Source of the DNA: Selenomonas sp. AB3002
GTDB taxonomy: Bacteria; Bacillota; Negativicutes; Selenomonadales; Selenomonadaceae
NCBI RefSeq assembly: GCF_000702545.1
Contig: NZ_JNIO01000008.1
Span: 682,001 to 746,000, forward strand
DNA length: 64,000 nt
Direction: 5' to 3'
In this document: one piece after another, positions 8,025 to 14,886 of the stretch
How positions within the stretch are numbered: the stretch's first letter is position 1
Layout of the letters: each line of letters opens with the position of its first letter
The notes under the pieces: model-generated
The model's database searches: none
Seen by the model: only the letters and a program-made list of their open reading frames with translations
Told to the model about the DNA's origin: nothing
Made by a program: the position numbers and the translations under genes

Positions 8025-9425
8025 TCACGCGTGAACTTGTGACGCAATGCATCGTCTCATCACCCGCTTCCACACTATTCCCAGCAGAACCACGGCCAGA
8101 CTTACCCCCAAGCCGACAAATACGGGAGACACGGCCGTGTGAATCAGACCAGCTGCTGCAGCGGAGCATATGGACAGTATCATGGAAGCCATTGCCCACT
8201 TGGAATCCAAAGCCTTGGGCCTGAATATAGCCAGTGTCAGAGGAATAAATACGCCGCATCCTCTAAGGGACATGGACAGGTAATTCCAAAACAAAATCTG
8301 CGACCCCTGATTTGACAGCGCAATAGCCATAGCTATAGCAATGGCTCCCACCACAGACAGCCTCATAAGCATGAGTTTTCCAGCTTCCGTCCGCACCTTC
8401 AACATAGGTTCCAGCATATCTCTGGCAACCATAGTGCCCACACCCAGGCTAAGACCCGCAATGGACCCTATAACCCCCAGAACAATGCCTCCCAAGGCCA
8501 TTCCGCCCATCAATGGCGAGGCATATTGCAGCAGATATGCTGGCAGTGCCAGCATGGCTGGAAGTTCAGGATGTGCAGACTGCATATATATGCCCATCAT
8601 GGCACAGGGCAGCCCTATGGGTATGGCAACCATTGCTGCCAAAATAAGCCCTACAGCTGCAGTTCTGGGTGTGGCCGCTGAGAAAATTGCCTGAATATAT
8701 GTCTGGGTGCAGATCATGCCCACCAATACTGAAGCCACATTGGTCAGAATAGCGCTTGTGCTGGTGCCCCAAATGCTGAGAAAGCCTTCAGGTTTCTCTC
8801 CCAGCAGTTCTGGTGAGGTCGCCAGCCCCTGCCAGGCCGCAAATCCCAGCGCAAAAAGTGTCACAAAGAGTACCAGCATCTTCAGGATCCCACCTATAGA
8901 GGCCGTCTTCATTCCACCGAAAAAAGCGTACAGGATTACCAACAGCAATAGCAACCCCGCCGATATCACGGGTGAAAGTCCCGTCAAGGCAGCCAGCAAG
9001 CCAATCCCAGGGAGGATGCTGGATACTGCGCTGAACAGTATGCCAAAGGAAGTGGCGCAACTGGTAATCCTGCCTGCCCCTTTCCCATAATTGCCAACAA
9101 TATACTGGGATATTGTCTCCAACCCCGTATAGCGCAGAGGACGGGCATAGATGAGTCCCATAAACAGCAAGGACAAGCCCACACCTATAGTAAACCATAC
9201 AGCCGACAGACCTACAGAACCGGCCAGCTGCGCCGTGCCGATAGTGGCACCGCCTCCCACACAGGTACCAGCAATGCTCCCAGCTATCATGGGAACACCT
9301 GCCGAGCGGCCTCCCAGGCTGAAGCCTTCAGATGAATGCACCGACCTGGCTGCATACAAACCGCCACCAAGAACCAGACAAATGGTCATAGCCATTATAG
9401 CCAGGTGACCAATCGAGAATTCCAA
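8025..9425 (-). CDS. Sodium:solute symporter family transporter
   Basis: A 466-residue inner-membrane protein with about 13 hydrophobic segments. It has SSF-family features such as GGRSAGVPMIAGSIAGTCVGGG in the first loop and GLETISQYIVGNYG, then LYAFFGGMKTASIGGILKM. It is the last member of the 5-oxoprolinase operon. Transporters in this position are thought to bring in 5-oxoproline or a related acid, so that substrate is an inference from context. It appears intact, unlike three of its operon partners. The start ATG at 9425 is reached after about 120 bases with no gene, behind the broken ycsI. Confidence 0.8.
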   Translation of the reverse strand: MEFSIGHLAIMAMTICLVLGGGLYAARSVHSSEGFSLGGRSAGVPMIAGSIAGTCVGGGATIGTAQLAGSVGLSAVWFTIGVGLSLLFMGLIYARPLRYTGLETISQYIVGNYGKGAGRITSCATSFGILFSAVSSILPGIGLLAALTGLSPVISAGLLLLLVILYAFFGGMKTASIGGILKMLVLFVTLFALGFAAWQGLATSPELLGEKPEGFLSIWGTSTSAILTNVASVLVGMICTQTYIQAIFSAATPRTAAVGLILAAMVAIPIGLPCAMMGIYMQSAHPELPAMLALPAYLLQYASPLMGGMALGGIVLGVIGSIAGLSLGVGTMVARDMLEPMLKVRTEAGKLMLMRLSVVGAIAIAMAIALSNQGSQILFWNYLSMSLRGCGVFIPLTLAIFRPKALDSKWAMASMILSICSAAAAGLIHTAVSPVFVGLGVSLAVVLLGIVWKRVMRRCIASQVHA

Positions 9426-9545
9426 TACTATGCGCTTCCTTCCCCAAAAAGCAAACCACCAATATCATTGAAGAGCTGCCCAGCAATCGCTATCAGCTGA
9501 CGCTATTGCATGGCATAATCTAGTGCTCATTCTAACTATTTCACC

Positions 9546-9969
9546 TTAAAATTTCAAATTTATATTTTTCGTGTCTGTAATCAGCATATGACCTGGTGCA
9601 TGGGTAATCACGAAATCAGGCCGGGAATTCATGATGATATTCTGAGGTGTCACGCCGCAGGGCCAAAACACAGGTACTCTCAACTACATTTTCGTACTCC
9701 CCCTTCAATTCACCCTGCTCGTAAATTCTGTACTTGGGAATATCTGTAGCTATGTCCGCCTCCCTGGCTATATACTTGAGGAGCCTTTCCCCCGTATCGC
9801 TGACTTCCAGCAAGGGGCAAGGCCTGGGGTTTCTTTGAGCAAAAAGCAGGAAATCATAGGCAATATCCTTGGGCAGAGTCACCAGATTCGCCTGTGCATA
9901 TCCCTTGCACATGCCGGAGGTCTGGCCAGTAATCCTGCCCGCCCTTATCTGATGCCTGACTTCTGATGG
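9546..9969 (-). pseudogene. ycsI: ycsI (DUF1445, putative hydro-lyase / D-glutamate cyclase-like), internally deleted
   Basis: The N-terminal part is readable in one frame: SEVRHQIRAGRITGQTSGM, then YAQANLVTLPKDIAYDFLLF and RNPRPCPLLEV. After [11 protein letters not shown] the family similarity stops, and that frame ends at 9616. In another frame, from about 9675 to 9546, the family C-terminus is intact: [12 protein letters not shown], then [11 protein letters not shown]. So roughly the central 90-100 codons have been removed, with a frame change at the join. The 5' end is fused to the truncated accC. YcsI-like proteins usually sit in pxp operons, which supports the identity. Confidence 0.8.
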
Positions 9970-10960
9970 TAACCCTTATGTCCTGCTGCTTCCAAGGCAG
10001 ATGACTCCCTCCTGCCACCAGCAGTTGTGCTTTGACCAAGTCTGTATCCGTAACCGCCTCAGTAACAGGATGCTCCACCTGTATACGGGTATTCATCTCC
10101 ATAAAATAGAAATTCTTTTCCCGATCAACTATGAATTCCACTGTATCTGCCCCAGCATAGTTTACGGCTTTGGCTGCCAGTACTGCCGCTTTTCCCATCT
10201 GTTGCCGCAAATTCTCATCCACCACAGGAGAAGGTGACTCCTCCAACAATTTCTGGTGCCGCCTTTGGGTGCTGCAATCTCTTTCTCCTAAATGTACCAC
10301 CTCGCCATATTGGTCAGCCATAATCTGTATTTCAACATGCCGGGCGCTTGTCAGATATTTTTCCAGATAAACGCCTGAATTGCCAAAGGAACGCTCTGCT
10401 TCCTGCATAGCCTGACGGATTTCACGTTCCAAATCCTCAGGTCTGTCAACCACCCGCATGCCCTTGCCGCCACCTCCTGCCGAGGCCTTGATTAGCACAG
10501 GATAACCGATTGCCTGCGCCGCTTCTGACGCCTGCCCGATATCTTCAATTACGTCTTCCGTCCCCGGTATGATGGGCACTCCAGCCTTTTTCATAGTCTG
10601 CCTGGCCACGGCCTTGTCCCCCATATCCCTGATGGCCTCAGGGCTTGGTCCTACAAAAATCAGTCCCTCATTCAGACAGGCCTCGGCAAATTCCGCATTT
10701 TCAGCCAAAAAGCCATAGCCTGGGTAGATTGCATCAGCTTCTGCAGCCTTTGCTGTCGCTATAATGCTGGCAATATCCAAATAAGATTTCTTAGCTTGTG
10801 CACTGCCTATGCAATAGCGTTCATCAGCCAGCTGCGCGGCCAACCCATCCAAATCGATATCAGAGCAAACTACAGCGGAAATTATACCCAGCTCACGGCA
10901 AGCCCTGATTGCTCGGCAGGCAATCTCCCCCCGATTCGCTATCAACAGCTTTTTAATCAT
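9854..10960 (-). pseudogene. accC: Biotin carboxylase (AccC type) truncated at the 3' end
   Basis: The first 330 residues are a good biotin carboxylase: KKLLIANRGEIACRAIRACR, ATP-grasp loop KASAGGGGKGMRVV, GERDCSTQRRHQKLLEE and MEMNTRIQVEHPVTE. At KQQDIRVTI the sequence leaves the family; the remaining 38 residues to the stop at 9854 are ycsI read in the wrong frame. About 115 residues are lost, including the region with the C-terminal active-site Arg (Arg338 in E. coli AccC). A complete accC at 32916-34286 shows what is missing. Probably inactive. Confidence 0.85.
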
Positions 10961-10966
10961 TATGCC

Positions 10967-11380
10967 TCACACCTTAACCCTGAAAAGTGGCTGTCCATAC
11001 TCCACAAAATCTCCATTTTTGACCAATATCTCTGCAATTTCCCCGCCACAATCTGCCGTAACCTCCGTAAAGAGTTTCATAGCTTCAAGAACGCAAACCA
11101 CCGTGTCGGGATTTACTGCACTGCCAACTTCCACAAAGGGCTCAGCTTCCGGGTCTGCAGCTGCATAGAAAGTTCCCACCATGGGCGCTTTTATTTCTAC
11201 CATGGCCCCGCTGCGAATTTCCTGCTTCCCTCTCTGAGCAGACGGTGCAGCCACCATTGCCTTGCCTCTATTCCCTTTTTCGATGGTCAGACTGCAATCG
11301 CCATTTTTGATTTCCAATCTTTGCAAGCTGGAAGCATCCAGAGTCTTCATCAAATCTTTTATTTCCTCAATGCTGATCAT
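10967..11380 (-). CDS. accB: Biotin carboxyl carrier protein (AccB type)
   Basis: 137 residues. The C-terminal biotinyl domain (from about residue 65) has the lysine motif VLEAMKLF, and IKAPMVGTFYAA precedes it. The N-terminal helix (ISIEEIKDLMKTLDASSLQRLEIKN cut short here to its pattern) is typical of AccB. AccB/AccC pairs are common inside pxp operons of Firmicutes, where they may supply a PxpC-linked carboxylation. ATG 11380 was chosen because GGGGG lies seven bases upstream; an in-frame ATG two codons earlier is too close. It is intact, while its partner accC is not. Confidence 0.85.
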   Translation of the reverse strand: MISIEEIKDLMKTLDASSLQRLEIKNGDCSLTIEKGNRGKAMVAAPSAQRGKQEIRSGAMVEIKAPMVGTFYAAADPEAEPFVEVGSAVNPDTVVCVLEAMKLFTEVTADCGGEIAEILVKNGDFVEYGQPLFRVKV

Positions 11381-11391
11381 TGCCATTCCCC

Positions 11392-11975
11392 CTACGCTTT
11401 ATGTTTCAATGCGATTTTCAGACTGCTCAGATAGCGTTCCATCTCCAGCAATTGCTCTTCCGCTTCCTTCAAAGGCACTTCCCTGAAGGAAATCTTCATA
11501 CCTGGCCGCATCTGCGCCAGTCTGGGCAAATCTGCCCCTATGACTTGGGCAATCTTGGGATAGCCGGCTATGCTTTGATGATCAGCCATCAGAATTATAG
11601 GATTTCCATCGGCAGGCACCTGCACGGTACCGAAAACAGCAATCTCGCTGATCATCTCCAGCTGCTCCTTCAATAGCAGCCTGGGACCTTCCAGGCGATA
11701 GCCCATCCTATCTGAGGCATTGGTTATCGTGAATTGCTTCGTCAATAAATCATGCAATGATTCATCACTGAATGCCCCCATCTGCAACCCCTGCAGTATA
11801 CCTATAGGACGCCTCATTTCTTTCCCGCTTAGATGGGGCAAGCTCACATACCAGGAAGCAGCCCGAAAAGATCTGGCACCCTTGCACAGCAAGTATTTCA
11901 ATAGATGTCTGGCATAGCTGCCTGCCTGACCACTGCCAAGAACATCTCCCTTGGCAAGCGCCTTGCCCTGATTTC
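11392..11975 (-). pseudogene. pxpC: PxpC (5-oxoprolinase subunit C / KipA family) lacking its N-terminal part
   Basis: PxpC forms the biotin-dependent-carboxylase-like subunit of PxpABC 5-oxoprolinase. Only the C-terminal 195 codons remain. The frame can be followed from GKALAKGDVLGSGQ (11967), matching the family GRALxxGD motif near residue 150. It continues through PIGILQGLQMGAFSDE and NASDRMGYRLEGP and ends with PILMADHQSIAGYPKIAQVI. No start codon and no N-terminal domain exist between it and pxpB; the join lies inside the last codons of pxpB. The first in-frame ATG (11901) is internal. Very likely non-functional. Confidence 0.85.
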
Positions 11976-12671
11976 CCTGTATTCCTCAACACTGATGCTC
12001 CTGAATCTTACCAGGTCCCCTGCCTGCAATAAGGACGGGTGCTCTGCTGCAGGATCATACATATCCACGGCACTTCTCCCTATAATCTGCCAGCCTCCCG
12101 GGGTACTTATCGGATAGCCTCCTGTCTGACTGCCCGCAATGCCAATGCTGCGTGCAGGTATAGCCAGTCTCGGTGTTTCCCGGCGCGGCGTAGCTATGCG
12201 TTCATTCATGCCCCCAAGATAGGGAAAACCTGGACAGAAACCAATCATATAGCACAGATACTCACCACCGATGTGTATATCAACCACTTCATACTGGCTA
12301 AGACCATGGTAACTTGCCACATACTCAAGATCCGGTCCATATTCTTCACCGTAGCAGACAGGAATCTCAACCACACGGCTTGGCTCATCAGGCATACTGC
12401 CCATCTGTGTCAGGTACTCCTCCATCAACTCCCCTACAATCTGAAAAGCATTCAGCTTGTTTTTTCCTGCTTTTCTTACCACCCCAGGGGCATATAATAC
12501 GGCCAGCCCTGTATAGGACACCACTGTTTCGATAAAACCAGCAAATGGGTGTTTCTCCACATAGTTGGATAGTTTCCTGGCTTGCCTGTTTATTTCAGGG
12601 CTTATGTTTTCTCCAAACTTCACATATAGGCAGCCTTCGCTGACCGGCAAAATCTGATAACTGTTTTCCAT
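11898..12671 (-). CDS. pxpB: PxpB (5-oxoprolinase subunit B / KipI family), 3' end altered
   Basis: 257 residues of the allophanate-hydrolase-subunit-1 type. Core motifs are VVEIPVCYGEEYGPDL, YLCYMIGFCPGFPYLGG, PRLAIPARSIGIAG, QTGGYPISTPGGWQIIG and LQAGDLVRFRSIS. Relatives end shortly after EEYREIRA. Here the frame continues about 15 residues into DNA that encodes pxpC in another frame, so the natural stop was lost together with the start of pxpC. The body of the protein should still fold. It normally acts with PxpA and PxpC in ATP-dependent cleavage of 5-oxoproline to glutamate. Confidence 0.85.
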   Translation of the reverse strand: MENSYQILPVSEGCLYVKFGENISPEINRQARKLSNYVEKHPFAGFIETVVSYTGLAVLYAPGVVRKAGKNKLNAFQIVGELMEEYLTQMGSMPDEPSRVVEIPVCYGEEYGPDLEYVASYHGLSQYEVVDIHIGGEYLCYMIGFCPGFPYLGGMNERIATPRRETPRLAIPARSIGIAGSQTGGYPISTPGGWQIIGRSAVDMYDPAAEHPSLLQAGDLVRFRSISVEEYREIRARRLPREMFLAVVRQAAMPDIY

Positions 12672-12745
12672 GTCAGTCTCCCTTAGCTAAAACAGGAGAT
12701 TCCCTATGCAGGGAACCCCCTAAAATCATGATTCAGGCAAACAGC

Positions 12746-13534
12746 TTAGGCAGCTGGGTAGTCACAGCCATGATTCCCATAAGGACAACTTCCCACCTTG
12801 ATACCCGCTGTTTCCAAAACTGCCCGTATTCTTTTGGCAAAGGCCAGGGCTTTTGCACCATCACCATGAACACAGATAGTATCGGCCTTGACAGGGATAA
12901 GCTTGCCACTGGCAGTTCTTGCCTGCCCTTCCCCAGCCATAGCCAGTGCCTGTGCGACGGCCTCTTCCTCATCCTCCAGCAAAGCACCTGGCTGACTTCT
13001 GGGAGTCAGGCTTCCATCTTCCTGATAGCTTCTGTCTGCAAACACTTCACTGGCAGTTTTTAGTCCCTTGGCCTTTCCAGCCTTGATAAGCTCGCTTCCA
13101 GCCAGGCCATATAGTATAAGATTCTTGTCAGCGTCATAAACCGCAGCCGCTATAGCATCTGACAGCTCCCTGTCCTTGGCCGCCATATTGTATAAAGCAC
13201 CGTTCGGTTTGACGTGATGCAGCTTTAGCCCCTGAGCTGAGACAAAAGCCTCCAAAGCCCCCACCTGATAAAGCACTATACTGTATGCCTCCTCAGGTGA
13301 AACCGCCATTTTTCGTCTGCCAAAGCCGACTAAATCCGGCAGTCCCGGATGAGCCCCCACCGCCACCCCATGCTGCCTGGCCAGTGCCACTGTCCTCTGC
13401 ATAACCAGCGGATCACCTGCATGAAAGCCGCAGGCAATATTAGCTGAACTCACCACTTGAAGTATTTCCTCATCGTGCCCCAGTGTATACCCTCCAAAGC
13501 TTTCCCCAAGATCGCTATTCAAATCTATGACCAA
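12746..13534 (-). CDS. pxpA: PxpA (5-oxoprolinase subunit A, LamB/YcsF family)
   Basis: 262 residues, full length for the family. The typical N-terminus is [11 protein letters not shown], then [20 protein letters not shown] and [11 protein letters not shown]; the C-terminal part has DTICVHGDG. It is the subunit that cleaves the activated 5-oxoproline ring. The start codon is TTG, seven bases behind GGAGG; no ATG or GTG fits better. It is the first gene of the operon, and its leader holds two terminator-like hairpins. It appears intact. Confidence 0.92.
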   Translation of the reverse strand: MVIDLNSDLGESFGGYTLGHDEEILQVVSSANIACGFHAGDPLVMQRTVALARQHGVAVGAHPGLPDLVGFGRRKMAVSPEEAYSIVLYQVGALEAFVSAQGLKLHHVKPNGALYNMAAKDRELSDAIAAAVYDADKNLILYGLAGSELIKAGKAKGLKTASEVFADRSYQEDGSLTPRSQPGALLEDEEEAVAQALAMAGEGQARTASGKLIPVKADTICVHGDGAKALAFAKRIRAVLETAGIKVGSCPYGNHGCDYPAA

Positions 13535-13551
13535 TAAAATCCCCTCCTTTC

Positions 13552-13597
13552 AAAAAAGCCGACAGGTTGTGCAGAATAGATTCCTGCTCCTGTCGGC
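13552..13597 (-). terminator. Terminator-like hairpin immediately before the pxpA ribosome site
   Basis: GCCGACAGG (13558-13566) pairs with CCTGTCGGC (13589-13597), with an inner GCAG/CTGC stem. On the minus strand it is followed by TTTTTTG, and the pxpA Shine-Dalgarno comes only five bases later. This placement is that of an attenuator. Confidence 0.6.
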
Positions 13598-13661
13598 CCC
13601 ATTGCCATAATTTGCAGCTATTGAAGATTCATTGCCAGTACCTGTACTGGGCTATGCAAAC

Positions 13662-13707
13662 AAAAAGTGCCTGACAACAGAAATATGATACTTCTGTCAT
13701 CAAGCAC
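13662..13707 (-). terminator. Strong terminator-like hairpin near the start of the pxp leader
   Basis: On the minus strand a fully paired 16-bp stem (GTGCTTGATGACAGAA with TTCTGTTGTCAGGCAC, three G-T pairs) has a nine-base loop and is followed by TTTTTGTTT. It begins about 20 bases after the predicted transcript start. A short stem with arms CCAGTA/TACTGG (13635-13650) follows. Confidence 0.65.
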
Positions 13708-13735
13708 CTTTGCTTGTTGAAATATTATGTGGCTA

Positions 13736-13764
13736 ATTTTATCCTTCATCCTTACTGTTGTCAA
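13736..13764 (-). promoter_or_regulatory. pxp operon promoter
   Basis: Minus strand: TTGACA (13759-13764), 17-base spacer, TAAAAT (13736-13741). This is the best promoter upstream of pxpA and gives a leader of about 195 bases carrying three hairpins. Confidence 0.65.
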
Positions 13765-13817
13765 GCTGATACCGACACTTATACTGTATACACAGATGTA
13801 CGTAATCACTGTTTGTT

Positions 13818-13970
13818 TTATATTGAGCATCTTACGATGCATTTGAATGGAGCAATCGGCTTCATGCAGGGAAAGCTTGGCCGGGTCATAACCAGCACAG
13901 GAAATACCTGTCCTTGGCCAGCAGTCTTATTCATTGCCTTGTCAAATCCTATTTTCTTTGCATTTTTCAT
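13818..13970 (-). CDS. Small ORF Y, unknown (50 residues)
   Basis: An ATG start behind AAGGAG with 50 codons, beginning MKNAKKIGFDKAMNKTAGQG and ending FKCIVRCSI. It overlaps the stop of the preceding small ORF X as ATGA, which suggests coupled translation. I recognise no family. It ends before the pxp promoter. The gene may be a remnant whose 3' part was lost, since the region downstream is scarred by deletions. Confidence 0.35.
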   Translation of the reverse strand: MKNAKKIGFDKAMNKTAGQGQVFPVLVMTRPSFPCMKPIAPFKCIVRCSI

Positions 13971-14083
13971 GACAATCGCTCCTTCTGAGTTTCGTATATT
14001 TTTTCATCAGTTACTATAATATACGACTCTGGAGGGATTTCATTACAGACCACTGAGATAATCATCAGAACCATCATCAGCAT
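13967..14083 (-). CDS. Small ORF X, possible membrane or lipoprotein-like peptide (38 residues)
   Basis: Starts MLMMVLMIISVVC and continues NEIPPESYIIVTDEKIYE: a hydrophobic N-terminus of 13 residues with a Cys, then a polar tail. The spacing to any ribosome site is poor, so the true start is unsure; the frame is open for about 17 more codons upstream. It ends in an ATGA overlap with ORF Y. No family is recognised. Confidence 0.3.
   Translation of the reverse strand: MLMMVLMIISVVCNEIPPESYIIVTDEKIYETQKERLS
13992..14026. repeat. Inverted repeat, operator-like
   Basis: TCGTATATT (13992-14000) and AATATACGA (14018-14026) are perfect nine-base arms with a 17-base spacer. The repeat lies inside ORF X and just upstream of the ribosome site of ORF Y. 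It could be a regulator binding site. Confidence 0.45.
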
Positions 14084-14157
14084 ATCAGGCAAGAAAATCA
14101 CCTTTGGGACTATGGCTGTGTAAGAAATGCGGACTTATTTTCTTTTCCTGATACCAC

Positions 14158-14196
14158 AAAAAGCCGCCTTTTGACTTCCATCAACAGGCGGCTTTT
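14158..14196. terminator. Terminator of the 72-residue coiled-coil gene
   Basis: AAGCCGCCT (14161-14169) pairs with AGGCGGCTT (14186-14194), with A and T runs on both sides. It lies 22 bases after the stop codon at 14219. Confidence 0.85.
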
Positions 14197-14218
14197 CTAT
14201 ACGTATGTAGTCCAAGAC

Positions 14219-14437
14219 TTAGTTCTGGCCGAATCTCTCCTGAAGAACTGCCAAAACCTCTGCCGGATTCAAGCCCTTGCCAACAATGAAGTTTGCTACT
14301 TCCTCATTCTTGCTGGCAGCAGCAGCCTTCTCAACTTTAGCTAATTCGTCCTTCAAAGCCTTGAGCTGTGCAGTCTTAGTCTCGATTTTTGCCTTGATTG
14401 CCTCGATTTTCTGATCGTAATTAACCTGACGTGCCAT
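14219..14437 (-). CDS. Small coiled-coil protein, unknown function
   Basis: 72 residues. Residues 5-45 form a heptad-like charged helix (DQKIEAIKAKIETKTAQLKA pattern, rich in K, E and A). A short C-terminal part follows with GKGLNPAEVLAVL. ATG 14437 has GGAGG upstream; an in-frame start 37 codons earlier has none and would precede the promoter. The gene has its own promoter (14454-14483) and terminator, so it is probably a well-expressed monocistronic gene. No function is assigned. A nucleoid-associated or structural role is only one possibility. Confidence 0.65.
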   Translation of the reverse strand: MARQVNYDQKIEAIKAKIETKTAQLKALKDELAKVEKAAAASKNEEVANFIVGKGLNPAEVLAVLQERFGQN

Positions 14438-14453
14438 TAAAAATTCCTCCCTG

Positions 14454-14483
14454 ATAATAAATGATTTTGGGTATACCTTGCAA
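14454..14483 (-). promoter_or_regulatory. Promoter of the small coiled-coil gene
   Basis: Minus strand: TTGCAA (14478-14483), 18-base spacer, TATTAT (14454-14459), only about 17 bases before the start codon's ribosome region. The rest of the intergenic stretch from here to 14805 is AT-rich and shows no other feature. Confidence 0.5.
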
Positions 14484-14805
14484 AACACAGATATTTTTAA
14501 ATCATGATTTTCCTTTTTAATTTTACACATATAATCAGGAAAAATCAAGACTATTCAGCAATTAAAATAATATTTTATGATGGTGAACGTCATATTTACA
14601 AGTTATTCTTTTCAAAGATCGCTGTCGCACACAGATCTATGCACGGACGTTCAGCATTCAGTTCTATGTCAAATCTCCCCCACATGAAGGATATTCCTGC
14701 TTCAAGTCGAAATCTATAGTAGGAGAAAAACACTGTTACCTTAAAATCAAACCTCTGCCCTGCAGAGCAGGCTATCTACCTACAAGTATATAAGGAGGCA
14801 GTACC

Positions 14806-14871
14806 ATGGTCAAATTCTACGACTACTACAGGACAAACAGCCTACATTTTACCTCAGTTCAGACCTGCTGA
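14806..14871 (+). CDS. 21-residue leader ORF upstream of the FIST-GGDEF gene
   Basis: An ATG behind a strong AAGGAGG ribosome site, encoding MVKFYDYYRTNSLHFTSVQT plus a final Cys and then TGA. It ends 15 bases before the next ATG, whose own ribosome site (AGAGGTG) overlaps its end. The aromatic-rich peptide (four Y or F in the first eight) could act as a leader peptide or as a translational coupler. Short length keeps the confidence low. Confidence 0.4.
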   Translation: MVKFYDYYRTNSLHFTSVQTC

Positions 14872-14886
14872 AGAGGTGCAAATTCT

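Noticed and set aside
13618-13842. 74-codon minus-strand ORF upstream of pxpA
   Set aside because: It contains the promoter and a strong terminator hairpin and has no ribosome site, so it is leader DNA rather than a gene.
13714-14019. 101-codon plus-strand ORF opposite small ORFs X and Y
   Set aside because: No ribosome site and no family. The minus strand has better start signals.
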